Counted from the first letter of the stretch, positions 1 to 8,377 are shown. The stretch: 42,058 nt of DNA from DATBFG01 sp036558645 (GCA_036558645.1 DATBFG010000122.1:1-42058), one strand, 5' to 3'. A program made the numbers and translations. Notes: generated from the sequence alone by a model not told the origin.

Positions 1-1130
1 AACTTCTTCAGTGCTTGCTCGTAGCCCGGAGCCCTTCCCGCGAAGTTCGCAGGGATGTTACGTAGCACAGCTTCCCAGGCGGAAATTGCGTTCTTCTTGT
101 CTCCCATCGCGGTGTAGCCGCGGGCTAAACCGAGTGCCGTCCAGAATTTCTCGTCAGGATGGTGCTGCTGGTTGTAGAGAAAGATCTCCATGGCCTTTGC
201 GTTCTTGCCATTGCGGAGTTCGCGCATGCCATACGTGTAGATAGGCAAAGCCTCGGTGCCAGGAAGACGCAGAGCGCGATCCATTACCGCATCCGCATCG
301 CTCTGGCGACCCATGGCCTCCAATACCGATGCCTTCGTTTGCAGCGTGGAGAAATCCTCATGTCCTATGGTGGCGCCGCGGAATGGAGCGGAGATCGCTT
401 TGTCGGCCCAGCTCAAGGCTTCTTCCAGATTCAGCTTGTTATCGGCGCAGAACTGGGCAGCTTGCTGCCAGTCCTGCCAATTGAATCCGGCCCACGATTG
501 CAGGTCCTGACGCATCTTGGCGACATATATCTCATTTACGTTGGTGACCTCGATCTTGAACGGAATTCGTTTCTTTTCCCATTGAAGGTACGCGATGGCG
601 GAGCTTGGTTGGCGCGCGTCGAAACCATAGGTGAGGAACTCGGTGAATGGCGCGTCCTCGGGATTGACTGCCACGCGTAGCGCGTCGTCTTTCGAATCGT
701 ACTGAAAACTCCCCCACCCGAGATGGTTGGAGAACACCCAATACCACGGCCCGGCTTTTTCGACGTCCAGAAACAATGCGTAAGTGCCGGCTTTGAGATC
801 TTTTCCTTCCACCTTCACGTCATGGGAAAAAGTGATTGCCGTGCTTTCATTGGCGCCAGCGCGCCAGGGTGCTCCTTTGGTAGGGCCAAAACCTTCGTCA
901 AGAAACCCGTAATGCACCAATTCTCCCCAGATATGTCCGGTCCGGTCGTTGGTCGGCGGGTTGTGGACCTTCGGACTGTGATAATCGATCGAGATCCTGA
1001 CGGGGCCAATCCATTGCGAAACTTCCGCGCGTTCATTGTCTCCATTGGGAGGCATGGAGATTTCCGAGGTCTCCTGGCCAAAACAGCTCAGGGACAACAG
1101 AAGAACTAACCCGGCGAGGGTGTATTTCAT
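1..1130 (-). CDS. DUF2911 / TPR exported protein (3' end outside window)
   Basis: Reading leftward from the ATG at 1130 gives 376 uninterrupted codons running off the left edge, so the C-terminus is missing. Residues 1-20 form a signal peptide (MKYTLAGLVLLLSLSCFGQ) with an AFGQ-like cleavage region. Residues about 30-175 match DUF2911, with the typical phrases RISIDYHSPKV, WRAGANEST and KAGTYALFLD. Residues about 185-376 are alpha-helical TPR-like repeats (LEEALSWADKAI, GYTAMGDKKNAISAWEAVL). DUF2911 proteins are common in Acidobacteria and Bacteroidetes; no biochemical role is established. A periplasmic or surface location is inferred from the signal peptide. It lies 139 nt downstream of pccB on the same strand, with no visible terminator between them. 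Confidence 0.85.
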   Translation of the reverse strand, partial: MKYTLAGLVLLLSLSCFGQETSEISMPPNGDNERAEVSQWIGPVRISIDYHSPKVHNPPTNDRTGHIWGELVHYGFLDEGFGPTKGAPWRAGANESTAITFSHDVKVEGKDLKAGTYALFLDVEKAGPWYWVFSNHLGWGSFQYDSKDDALRVAVNPEDAPFTEFLTYGFDARQPSSAIAYLQWEKKRIPFKIEVTNVNEIYVAKMRQDLQSWAGFNWQDWQQAAQFCADNKLNLEEALSWADKAISAPFRGATIGHEDFSTLQTKASVLEAMGRQSDADAVMDRALRLPGTEALPIYTYGMRELRNGKNAKAMEIFLYNQQHHPDEKFWTALGLARGYTAMGDKKNAISAWEAVLRNIPANFAGRAPGYEQALKK

Positions 1131-1269
1131 AAGAAGCTCCTTAAGCAGTTGCCATTCCTGCACGTTCAGATCGTTAGACTTAGAGGCGGACAGAGAGTTA
1201 GCTCGCGGAGAACAGCAGCTACGAATATTGGTTGTGACTCTGGGCTGACTGCACCAGCAATCGAAGAAT

Positions 1270-2820
1270 CTACAGCGGTATGTTCCCATGCTTCTTCGGT
1301 GGGTTCTTGTCTCGCTTGGTTTCCAGCATCTCTAGCGCCTGGATGAGCTTCTTTCGCGTCTCGCGCGGTTGGATGACGGCATCGACAAAACCACGATCCG
1401 CCGCGACATAGGGATTGGCAAACCGCTCTCGAAATTCTTCGATCTTTTCCGCACGCATCGCAGCCTTATCGCCGGCTTTCTCGAGTTCCCGCTTGTACAC
1501 GATGTCCACTGCGCCTTCCGGACCCATGACCGCGATTTCCGCCGTCGGCCAGGCATAGTTCACATCGGTACGGATGTGCTTCGACGCCATCACGCAATAC
1601 GCCCCGCCGTAGGCCTTTCTTGTAATGACCGTGACTTTAGGTACCGTCGCTTCGGCGAACGCGAATAGCAACTTCGCGCCATGCTTGATGATGCCGCCGT
1701 ACTCCTGGTTCGTTCCTGGCAAGAATCCCGGCACATCTTCAAACGTCACCAGCGGAATGTTGAAGCAATCGCAGAACCTCACGAATCTCGCACCTTTGAT
1801 CGACGCATTGATATCCAGCGTGCCCGCCAGCATCGCCGGTTGATTGGCCACCAGCCCTACTGAACGTCCATTCAGTCGCGCGAAACCGACCACGATGTTT
1901 TTCGCGTAATGTTCCTGTACCTCAAAGAAATAACCATCATCAACGACCGCGTGGATGACGTCCTTCATGTCATAGGGCTGGTTCGATTCTGTAGGGACGA
2001 TCTTGTCGAGCGCGGCATCGGCACGATCCACGGGATCGGTGCACGCCTTGCGTGGCGGGTCCTCAAGATTGTTTGATGGAACGAAGCTGAGCAGCTCGCG
2101 CACCATGGAAAGACACTCGGCGTCGTCGTGCGCGACAAAATGCGCTACCCCCGAAGTTTCGTTGTGTGTCATGGCTCCGCCGAGCTGATCTTTCGTGACC
2201 TCTTCGTGCGTCACCGTCTTGATGACGTCCGGGCCCGTGATGAACATGTACGAGGTCTTATCCACCATCAGGATGAAATCGGTGATCGCGGGCGAATACA
2301 CGGCACCGCCTGCGCACGGTCCCATGATGGCGGAAATCTGCGGGACCACGCCGCTGTAGATTGTGTTGCGCAGGAAGATGTCAGCGTACCCGGCAAGCGA
2401 CATTACGCCTTCCTGAATGCGCGCGCCGCCGGAGTCATTTAGGCCGATCACCGGAGCGCCCATCTTGGCGGCGAGATCCATGATCTTGACGATTTTGCCC
2501 GCATTCGCTTCCGACAACGACCCTCCGAAGACGGTGAAGTCCTGCGCAAATACGAATACCAACCGGCCCTCAATGCGGCCGTAGCCAGTGATGAATCCAT
2601 CGCCGTAGTATTTCTGCTCGGCCATGCCGAAATCATTGCAGCGGTGCGTAACGAGCTTGTCGGTCTCCTCGAAAGTGCCTTCGTCGAGAAGAAACTGAAT
2701 GCGTTCGCGGGCCGAGAGCTTACCTTCCTTGTGTTGACGCTCACCGCGGGCCTTACCGCCACCCTCCTCGGCGAGATGGTCGCGCTTCTTCAGTTCTTCC
2801 AGCTTCTGTTCGAGGTTCAT
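1270..2820 (-). CDS. pccB: Acyl-CoA carboxylase, carboxyltransferase subunit (propionyl-CoA carboxylase beta-like)
   Basis: The 516-residue product has both halves of a biotin-dependent carboxyltransferase. The N-terminal crotonase-like half carries the GPCAGGAVYSPA oxyanion loop (about 167-178). The C-terminal half carries PGFLPGTNQEYGG (364-376) and KAYGGAY (402-408). It would move the carboxyl group from biotin to propionyl-CoA (or a related acyl-CoA) in the cytoplasm, towards methylmalonyl-CoA. No biotin carboxylase or BCCP gene is in the window, so its partner must lie elsewhere. The residue after GGAY is Cys409, where actinobacterial PccB has the specificity Asp, so the exact substrate is open (decarboxylating MmdA-type subunits are the alternative). 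The ATG at 2820 has no Shine-Dalgarno and lies 8 nt after a TATAAT box. Confidence 0.93.
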   Translation of the reverse strand: MNLEQKLEELKKRDHLAEEGGGKARGERQHKEGKLSARERIQFLLDEGTFEETDKLVTHRCNDFGMAEQKYYGDGFITGYGRIEGRLVFVFAQDFTVFGGSLSEANAGKIVKIMDLAAKMGAPVIGLNDSGGARIQEGVMSLAGYADIFLRNTIYSGVVPQISAIMGPCAGGAVYSPAITDFILMVDKTSYMFITGPDVIKTVTHEEVTKDQLGGAMTHNETSGVAHFVAHDDAECLSMVRELLSFVPSNNLEDPPRKACTDPVDRADAALDKIVPTESNQPYDMKDVIHAVVDDGYFFEVQEHYAKNIVVGFARLNGRSVGLVANQPAMLAGTLDINASIKGARFVRFCDCFNIPLVTFEDVPGFLPGTNQEYGGIIKHGAKLLFAFAEATVPKVTVITRKAYGGAYCVMASKHIRTDVNYAWPTAEIAVMGPEGAVDIVYKRELEKAGDKAAMRAEKIEEFRERFANPYVAADRGFVDAVIQPRETRKKLIQALEMLETKRDKNPPKKHGNIPL

Positions 2821-2828
2821 GGCGCATG

Positions 2829-2866
2829 ATTATAAGCCGTTTGTGCTAATGGCAATCGTGATGTGC
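2829..2866 (-). promoter_or_regulatory. pccB promoter with shared 15-mer
   Basis: On the minus strand the 15-mer GCACATCACGATTGC (2852-2866) ends in a -35 position, followed by a 17-nt spacer and TATAAT (2829-2834). The -10 box lies 8 nt before the pccB ATG, so transcription should start at or next to the start codon. The same 15-mer with the same 17-nt spacing precedes ridA. GATTGC is a poor -35 match, which suggests an activator or alternative recognition (inference). Confidence 0.6.
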
Positions 2867-2893
2867 ACTCCTCCTGCGATAGAATTTCGGGTC

Positions 2894-3259
2894 ATGAATC
2901 GCTCCGGCCGCGTTCCATTTGAATGCAGCACACCCATCTTGCGAGTCGAAGACATGCAGGCCAGCTTGCGGTATTACGTGGACGTCCTGGGTTTCACCAA
3001 TGCAGCCTGGGGAGACGATAACTTCACATGCGTCAATCGGGACCGGGCGGAAATTTATCTATGCCGGCAAGGTCAGGGCACCGGCAAAGCTTGGGCTTGG
3101 ATCGGTGTCGAGGACGCCGGAAAACTACACGAGGAGTACAAAGGCCGGGGCGCAAAGATCTGCTTGCCGCCAACCAAATTTCCCTGGGCTTTGGAGATGC
3201 AGGTGGAGGATCCTGACGGAAACGTGTTGCGCATGGGATCGGACCCGGAACAGGAGTGA
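2894..3259 (+). CDS. VOC-family (glyoxalase/bleomycin-resistance fold) protein
   Basis: The 121-residue product is one VOC module pair. It shows ILRVEDMQASLRYYVDVLGF at the first beta-alpha unit and the closing phrase MQVEDPDGNVLRMGSDPE. These are hallmarks of the glyoxalase / fosfomycin / bleomycin-resistance superfamily. Members bind a metal or sequester a ligand; the substrate cannot be told from sequence. The ATG at 2894 is chosen because the family's first strand starts right after it; an upstream in-frame ATG at 2819 would overlap the pccB start and add 25 unrelated residues. It is divergent from pccB with a 73-nt gap holding the pccB promoter. Confidence 0.8.
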   Translation: MNRSGRVPFECSTPILRVEDMQASLRYYVDVLGFTNAAWGDDNFTCVNRDRAEIYLCRQGQGTGKAWAWIGVEDAGKLHEEYKGRGAKICLPPTKFPWALEMQVEDPDGNVLRMGSDPEQE

Positions 3260-3301
3260 AAAGAAACCAGAAGCAGGAACTGGCAAGCAGCCTTCCAAGA
3301 G

Positions 3302-3868
3302 CTACTCCAGCGTGGAACCCATCGGCTCGTAGCGATATTTCTTCCCATCCCAGAACGTAGCGGAGGTCATGTGGTCTCCGCCCTTTTCCTCGACAAAGAT
3401 GGCGTCCACGGATCTTTTTCGCAGCTGAAGCTTCTTGATCCTGACCGCCTTAAACGGAAGATTAACGATCACAAACTTAGCCTTGGGAGAATCGGCACGC
3501 CAGGCCTCTGTTCCGAGACCGTGAATTACCAGCAGGGAGAGTCCTTTGGTTGAAGGGTCATCGGTTACAAACGAGGTTGTGACCGATGGATTACCGTAAC
3601 CAAAAAACGTGTAGTAGGGGTCGATCACGTGAAAACTGTGTTCCGCTTGATCGCTCATTGGATTCTTGCAGTGCGCCGGTATGACGATGTCCTCGATGCC
3701 GTCGCCATCGAGGTCCCCGACATAGGGGGGGAAGGTGGTTAGCGCGTCGCACGTATCCCCAAATTGCTTTTGCACGAAATCGTTGTCGACAGTGGCTCGG
3801 CTTGATGCCTCTGCGGATGCAATCAGCCCCAGCAGAATCGATGAGAGGATCAGAAATCGGTGAAACAT
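3302..3868 (-). CDS. Exported protein with a DGDG calcium-type loop, unknown function
   Basis: The 188-residue product starts with a signal peptide (MFHRFLILSSILLGLIASAEA). Residues about 50-60 read VGDLDGDGIEDIVI, the FG-GAP / integrin-like calcium-binding loop pattern seen in many exported repeat proteins. Only one such loop is present, so it is not a full beta-propeller. The rest has no motif I recognise. It is on the same strand as thiL and begins 107 nt after the thiL stop, with a strong inverted repeat (3884-3916) in that gap. An exported protein is likely; the role is unknown. Confidence 0.7.
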   Translation of the reverse strand: MFHRFLILSSILLGLIASAEASSRATVDNDFVQKQFGDTCDALTTFPPYVGDLDGDGIEDIVIPAHCKNPMSDQAEHSFHVIDPYYTFFGYGNPSVTTSFVTDDPSTKGLSLLVIHGLGTEAWRADSPKAKFVIVNLPFKAVRIKKLQLRKRSVDAIFVEEKGGDHMTSATFWDGKKYRYEPMGSTLE

Positions 3869-3883
3869 AGCGCTACTTTAACC

Positions 3884-3916
3884 CCGCTCAGGCTCGCCGC
3901 CTAGCTTCCTGAGCGG
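3884..3916 (-). terminator. Hairpin between thiL and the downstream exported-protein gene
   Basis: CCGCTCAGG (3884-3892) and CCTGAGCGG (3908-3916) form a perfect 9-bp stem with a 15-nt loop. It lies downstream of thiL on the minus strand. No U-tract follows, so it is a weak intrinsic terminator at best, or a processing or attenuation structure. Confidence 0.4.
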
Positions 3917-3975
3917 TACCGTGGCAAGCGAAAGGACATGTACTTCCGCCGAAAAAAAGGGGGTAATTCTCGGAA

Positions 3976-4932
3976 TCAGCGGCTGAAATGCTGCCAACCA
4001 CCGGGTTTCAAGTTTCGCCGCCGGCCGTCGGAATCGATGATCAACACACGCTCACCCCTTATGATCTCTCCGATCCTGGTGATTGGAACTCCGGCTATGA
4101 CACGGGGCAGCTGCGTTTTAGGAGACACGGTAAACAGCAACTCGTAGTCGTCCCCACCGTGCAGGGCATGCTCCATGCAGACTATGGTTGCCGTTCGCCC
4201 GATCTGCGCACGTGGTATGGCGTCGGCATGAATCTCCGCTCCGACGCCGCCTTCCTCGCAAATGTGACCAAGATCAGTAGACAAGCCGTCACTGATATCG
4301 ATCATGGACGTCGCCCATCTGCGCTCTCGTAAGTGTTTGCCGACAGCGACTCTCGGCAGAGGGCGGAAATATTCCGGGAAGTTCCTGGGCGTTGCCTTTT
4401 TGCCGCGCAAGAGCAGTTCCAGAGTCGCGGCGGCTCCCCCTAACCGGCCGGTTACGTAAATAACATCACCCACACTGGCGGTTGAACGCCGGACAGCTCT
4501 GCCGGCTGGAACTGAGCCAAGCACGATGATATCCGCCAACACGCGGCTCGGTGACTCGCCTGTATCCCCACCTGCTAGGGTTACCTTCATTTTCGTGGCC
4601 AGGGCTAGAAGGCCATCGAAAAACTGATCAACCCAACCTTGCGGTGTTCGCGCAGGCAACGCAAGCGAGAGGAACGCCGCGATCGGTGTCCCCCCCATTG
4701 CTGCAATATCGCTCAACCCACGCGTCAGACACCGCCAGCCAATCACTTCGGCCGGCTGCCAATCGCGGCGGAAATGGACCCCCTCAATACTGAAATCGGT
4801 TGTAAGCAGGGCCTCGTGACCCGGGGAAAGCCTCAGGACGGCACAATCATCGCCAATGCCAGTAATCACGCGGCGATCCTGGACAACGCTATTGCGGATG
4901 CGCGAAATAAGCCGTTTCTCTGACAGCGGCAT
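3976..4932 (-). CDS. thiL: Thiamine-monophosphate kinase
   Basis: The 318-residue product matches the ThiL/AIR-synthase fold at the usual length. It shows GIGDDCAV (25-32) near the N-terminus, TTDFSIEGVHFRRDW, LSDIAAMGGTP, LAGGDTGES and the C-terminal HGGDDYELLFT. The acidic residues in these motifs bind Mg-ATP. ThiL phosphorylates thiamine monophosphate to thiamine diphosphate, the last step of cofactor synthesis. No other thi gene is nearby. The ATG at 4932 starts exactly at the family N-terminus. No Shine-Dalgarno is visible, and a TATAGT box lies 8 nt upstream, which suggests a leaderless message. Confidence 0.95.
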   Translation of the reverse strand: MPLSEKRLISRIRNSVVQDRRVITGIGDDCAVLRLSPGHEALLTTDFSIEGVHFRRDWQPAEVIGWRCLTRGLSDIAAMGGTPIAAFLSLALPARTPQGWVDQFFDGLLALATKMKVTLAGGDTGESPSRVLADIIVLGSVPAGRAVRRSTASVGDVIYVTGRLGGAAATLELLLRGKKATPRNFPEYFRPLPRVAVGKHLRERRWATSMIDISDGLSTDLGHICEEGGVGAEIHADAIPRAQIGRTATIVCMEHALHGGDDYELLFTVSPKTQLPRVIAGVPITRIGEIIRGERVLIIDSDGRRRNLKPGGWQHFSR

Positions 4933-5425
4933 GGCACTTCACTATAGCCGAAGGGCTTGGAGCTGGGCTTTCCCAAGGACAACCTCCGCTATCGACTCCT
5001 CATCTACCAAGGGCTGCCTTCGGGTAGTCGCCACGTTCGCCTTCGGATTGGGAGCCCAGAAACCCGCCGCTGGGAGCCATTGTTATCAAGGTTGCTATGG
5101 TCTGGGAGAGGAGTGTCTTCCCGACTTGGTAATGTGACCGACCTTTGGTAACCATCTTGGGGTGATTCGGGTCGTTGACAGAGAGGAACACACTTTGTTA
5201 CCGTTGCCAAGCTGCTTCCTGACATCGTTGATTGAACTAAGTGCTGCATCCGGTATGGATTGCAGCCAAAACGTATTCAGGCCTTACCCGGTTCCGGTGG
5301 GACGCGGGAGCGCAGTACGGCGCAACGATCTTGGCGCTACCCGAGCTCAGAAAGCCACTGAGGGGGCTTGTGATTGTAAGCAGCCCTACGATATTCCGTT
5401 TTTGACCAACAATGGTACGGGAATA
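4933..5425. other. 493-nt divergent intergenic region, no gene recognised
   Basis: This stretch between thiL (leftward) and the M23 peptidase (rightward) holds the thiL -10 box and no convincing ORF. Several weak repeats occur (TTGGTAAT, TTGGTAACC, TTGTTACC at about 5128-5203), and short inverted repeats could fold. No known RNA family could be identified by eye. Rightward reading is open from 5162 in the peptidase frame, but the encoded residues do not look like protein. Confidence 0.5.
4941..4946 (-). promoter_or_regulatory. thiL -10 box (TATAGT), leaderless arrangement
   Basis: TATAGT on the minus strand ends 8 nt before the thiL ATG, so the predicted start site falls at or within a few nt of the start codon. 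The -35 region is poor. The same -10-to-ATG distance is seen at pccB and mntR. Confidence 0.45.
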
Positions 5426-6334
5426 TTGAGAAAACGCTTTTACATTCTGTTTGTCGCCCGCGGAGAGGACGGCCAACTCCGTAAGATTCCCATCCCACTC
5501 CATTACCTCTACGTGTTTGTCATTGGCGGGCTAATCGGTTTCCTGAGTCTTACCGGGATAGCCAGCTCCTACATGCGGATGTTGTTTAAAGTCGCTAGAT
5601 TTAACGAATTACGAACCGAGAAAGACGAGTTGAGCAACCGCTATTCACGCTTGGAGAAGGTCGCGAAGGAGAGAGACATTCAGGTTGCGTCACTGGGGTC
5701 GCTGGCGAGCGAAGTTTCCTCGCTGTATGGGCTGAAATCCGACCCGGCCATCGTGACCGCCACCGACAAATTCGAGAATGCGCAAGTGATCTCCTCGATG
5801 GACCAGCTGTACGCGCTCCGCACGACTGCCTTGAGCGGTGCGGCCACTGTAGGCATCTCGCTGGGGATGACGCGGAATGTCACGACCGCGGATTGGATGC
5901 GTGCCAATTCGGCACCGAACTTGTGGCCGGTCGAAGGCCCGCTGACGGGCTCGTTTGGGGAACGTATTGACCCATTTAACGGTGAGGGTGCATTCCACTG
6001 CGGCGTCGACATCAGTTCGAGCTATGGGCAAGCAGTCATCGCGCCGGCCGATGGGACCGTCATTTTCGCTGACTTCCTGGGTGGCTATGGGCGCGCGATC
6101 ATCGTGGATCACGGACACGGCATCTCGACCCGTTACGGTCACCTGTCCAACTTTGCGGTCACGGCAGGACAGCACATTCAGCGCGGCGATACACTTGGCT
6201 ACGTCGGCCTGAGTGGACGGAGCACTGGTCCACACCTTCACTACGAAGTGCGAATCAACGACACTCCCGTCAATCCCTACAAATATCTTCGCGTCACCTG
6301 GGCACACAGCGGCAGCTTCGCCACTGGCAGCTAG
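5426..6334 (+). CDS. M23 family membrane-anchored metallopeptidase
   Basis: I place the start at the TTG at 5426, giving 302 residues beginning (M)RKRFYILFVARGEDG, the usual N-terminus of this family; the open frame reaches back to 5162 but that part lacks protein-like sequence. A membrane segment spans about 26-48, followed by a short coiled coil (RTEKDELSNRYSRLEKV). The C-terminal LytM domain (about 165-290) has HCGVD (His191, Asp195) and GPHLHYEV (His270, His272), the zinc ligands and catalytic histidine, so an active peptidoglycan endopeptidase is expected. Membrane-anchored M23 proteins of this type act in the periplasm in cell wall remodelling or division. Confidence 0.9.
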   Translation: MRKRFYILFVARGEDGQLRKIPIPLHYLYVFVIGGLIGFLSLTGIASSYMRMLFKVARFNELRTEKDELSNRYSRLEKVAKERDIQVASLGSLASEVSSLYGLKSDPAIVTATDKFENAQVISSMDQLYALRTTALSGAATVGISLGMTRNVTTADWMRANSAPNLWPVEGPLTGSFGERIDPFNGEGAFHCGVDISSSYGQAVIAPADGTVIFADFLGGYGRAIIVDHGHGISTRYGHLSNFAVTAGQHIQRGDTLGYVGLSGRSTGPHLHYEVRINDTPVNPYKYLRVTWAHSGSFATGS

Positions 6335-6610
6335 ACCCAATAGCCCATCTAGGTTCCACTCCCGCCACTCACGATATGCAGACAGTTGCGTTCTTTGCTC
6401 CAGCGCAACGACCCTCCCCAAATGAGATCGTATAAATCAATTAGGCCCGCTCTACAGCCGCAACTGTACGTAACAAAGTTACGAATCTTACGGAAGTTTT
6501 TACTTATTGCTGACATGGGTTTCCGGCAACCCTCGATAGCATGAAGCAATCTCATTCTTTAGGAGCACAGTGATTGGCCGATCAGTTGCGTTGAGAAAGT
6601 AAGGCAAGTC

Positions 6611-6886
6611 ATGGATAACGTTTACGTCGTAGTAGTGAAGGAAGCCGGTCTGGATGTCTCGCTGCAAGACGTTCCAACGCTCGGCCCGTTACGCATTCCA
6701 ACGATGTTCGCCCCTGCTACTCGCGAGGCGCGTAGAAAATATCGAGTGGCGGTGTGGCGCGCAGTTAAAACGAACTCAGGCCGGTGCCTGAATCGTCATG
6801 TTGTATTGGGAATGATGGCCGTATTTGGTATCAGCGTCGCCAGTTGGGCAGGAGTAGCAGCTCTGATCCTGCGCATCGTACGGTAA
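6611..6886 (+). CDS. Small putative membrane protein, unknown
   Basis: A 91-residue frame starts at an ATG with TAAGG about 8 nt upstream. The N-terminal two thirds are soluble and basic (EARRKYRVAVWRAVK). Residues about 64-88 form one hydrophobic helix (VVLGMMAVFGISVASWAGVA), suggesting a tail-anchored protein. No family is recognised. It stands alone after a 276-nt gap and converges on apt with only 11 nt between the stop codons. The gap 6335-6610 contains GTAAC-AAA-GTTAC and nothing else I can name. It may be a chance frame. Confidence 0.45.
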   Translation: MDNVYVVVVKEAGLDVSLQDVPTLGPLRIPTMFAPATREARRKYRVAVWRAVKTNSGRCLNRHVVLGMMAVFGISVASWAGVAALILRIVR

Positions 6887-6897
6887 GAATCGGCCGA

Positions 6898-7458
6898 TTA
6901 CTTATCGTAATGCAAGAGCGAAATAACCTCGCAGCCTGCCAGTTTGTCGCGGCCTTTGAGGAAGTCGAGTTCGACAACGAATCCTAGCCCGATCACTTCA
7001 GCACCCAGAGATTTTGCCAGCTGCACAGTTGCTGCAGCCGTTCCCCCGGTGGCCAGCAGGTCGTCCACGATGATGACCCGCTGGCCTTTGTGCAGGGCAT
7101 CCTTGTGGATTTCTAGCGTGTTCTTGCCGTATTCGAGAGCGTATTCAACCTGTGCCGTGGCAGCTGGCAACTTACCGGGCTTGCGCACGGGGACAAATCC
7201 GGCATTCAGGCGGTAGGCGAGCGCCGGTGCGAAGATGAACCCGCGCGCCTCCATCCCGAGCACTACATCAACCTTCTTGTCGACGAACCGTTCGGAGAGA
7301 GCGTCAATCAGGGTCGCGAAGCCAACCTTGTCCTTGAGCAGCGTTGTGATGTCGTAAAACAAAATGCCGGGAATGGGGAAGTCGGGGATCTCGCGGATCA
7401 GCTTCTTCAGCGGCGTGCAGTCGAGTGTTGCCTTTGAACCCATGCCTGGACTGGACAT
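6898..7458 (-). CDS. apt: Adenine phosphoribosyltransferase
   Basis: The 186-residue product is a full-length APT. The PRPP-binding loop reads VIIVDDLLATGGTAAA (about 128-143), with the two acidic residues and the TGG turn. The N-terminal IPDFPIPGILFYDITTLLKD is the usual hood and adenine-specificity region. It converts adenine and PRPP to AMP in purine salvage. The ATG at 7458 shares its A with the TAA stop of the acylphosphatase gene (TAATG), so translation is probably coupled; an upstream GTG at 7464 is possible but would overlap further. Confidence 0.94.
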   Translation of the reverse strand: MSSPGMGSKATLDCTPLKKLIREIPDFPIPGILFYDITTLLKDKVGFATLIDALSERFVDKKVDVVLGMEARGFIFAPALAYRLNAGFVPVRKPGKLPAATAQVEYALEYGKNTLEIHKDALHKGQRVIIVDDLLATGGTAAATVQLAKSLGAEVIGLGFVVELDFLKGRDKLAGCEVISLLHYDK

Positions 7459-7757
7459 TACCACGCTCCCTCGATACGAAAAGTATTAAGGCCGGCAACC
7501 GGCTGTGCTTCCGACTCTTCAACATCATCAACCCGCGCCGCGCGAGGACCCTCGCGCAGGCGCAAGTGCAATTTAGAGATCTGCTCGTGCGTACCGATCG
7601 CTAGCACTTCGACGCTGCTGTCCGGGTTATTGCGTACCCACCCGGCGAGGCCGAGAATATGCGCCTCGCGCTCCACAAACCACCGAAAGCCTACACCTTG
7701 GACGCGACCACGCACAACGAAGCGGCGAGCTAATGAAGCCTTACCCGATGAACTCAT
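7458..7757 (-). CDS. acyP: Acylphosphatase
   Basis: Starting at the ATG at 7757 gives 99 residues, close to the usual length of about 90-100. The active-site loop GRVQGVGFR (17-25, catalytic Arg25) and the following GWVRNNPDSSVEV with Asn43 are both intact. The enzyme hydrolyses acyl phosphates such as carbamoyl or 1,3-bisphosphoglycerate in the cytoplasm. An in-frame start at 7814 would add 19 atypical residues. The gene lies 59 nt downstream of efp on the same strand and overlaps apt by one nucleotide at its 3' end, giving a probable efp-acyP-apt transcript. Confidence 0.92.
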   Translation of the reverse strand: MSSSGKASLARRFVVRGRVQGVGFRWFVEREAHILGLAGWVRNNPDSSVEVLAIGTHEQISKLHLRLREGPRAARVDDVEESEAQPVAGLNTFRIEGAW

Positions 7758-7816
7758 GGTCCTGCCCGAGAATGCAGAAAATATGAAGTCAGAATGCAGA
7801 GTTGAGAGCCCCAATC

Positions 7817-8377
7817 CTACGCTCGCGACAGGTATGCGCCTTCCGATGTGTCAACGCGAATCTTCTCACCTTCGTTGATGAATGGCGGTACCTGGACAAT
7901 CAGGCCGGTCTCCGTCTTCGCGGGCTTAGTGACGCTTGAAGCTGTAGCGCTCTTCAGCCCGGGTTCCGTTTCGACAACGGTCAACTCGACGGTTTGCGGC
8001 AGTTCGATGCCGACCGCTTTGCCGTCGAAGAACTCGACTTTGATCTGGAGATTGGAAATCAAATAATCAACAGCATCGCCGAGGATGTCCCGTGTCAGAT
8101 GGGTCTGCTCATAGTTCTCGGTGTTCATGAAGTAGTAGTCGTCACCATCGGCGTAAAGGAATTCCATCTGCACTTCATCCACCGTAATCTTGTCGATGGG
8201 ATCACTGGAACGAAAGCGGTGCTCGAACATGGCGCCGGTGCGCAGGTTTCGCAGCTTGGCCTGGATGAAGGCGCGCAGATTTCCCGGAGTGCGGTGTTCA
8301 ACGCTGAAGACTGAATGCAGGTCATTGTTGTGCTTGATCACCATGCCGGGACGGAGTTGTGTCGCGGGGATAGCCAT
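7817..8377 (-). CDS. efp: Translation elongation factor P
   Basis: The 186-residue product spans the three EF-P domains (KOW-like 1-65, OB 66-128, C-terminal OB 130-186). It begins MAIPATQLRPGMVI and ends in the NEGEKIRVDTSEGAYLSRA signature. EF-P relieves ribosomes stalled at polyproline. The loop tip that carries the modified Lys34 in E. coli reads TPGNLRAF here, with Asn33 at the aligned position, so neither EpmA lysylation nor EarP rhamnosylation could act at that residue. The ATG at 8377 follows a strong GAAGGAGA ribosome site. It heads the apparent efp-acyP-apt operon. Confidence 0.95.
   Translation of the reverse strand: MAIPATQLRPGMVIKHNNDLHSVFSVEHRTPGNLRAFIQAKLRNLRTGAMFEHRFRSSDPIDKITVDEVQMEFLYADGDDYYFMNTENYEQTHLTRDILGDAVDYLISNLQIKVEFFDGKAVGIELPQTVELTVVETEPGLKSATASSVTKPAKTETGLIVQVPPFINEGEKIRVDTSEGAYLSRA

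Noticed and set aside
159..680. 173-codon rightward frame at the left edge
   Set aside because: Antisense to the DUF2911/TPR gene, which continues in frame to the window edge with a signal peptide and known domain.
5690..6421. 243-codon leftward frame
   Set aside because: It is antisense to the M23 peptidase, which has all catalytic residues; the shadow has no family features.
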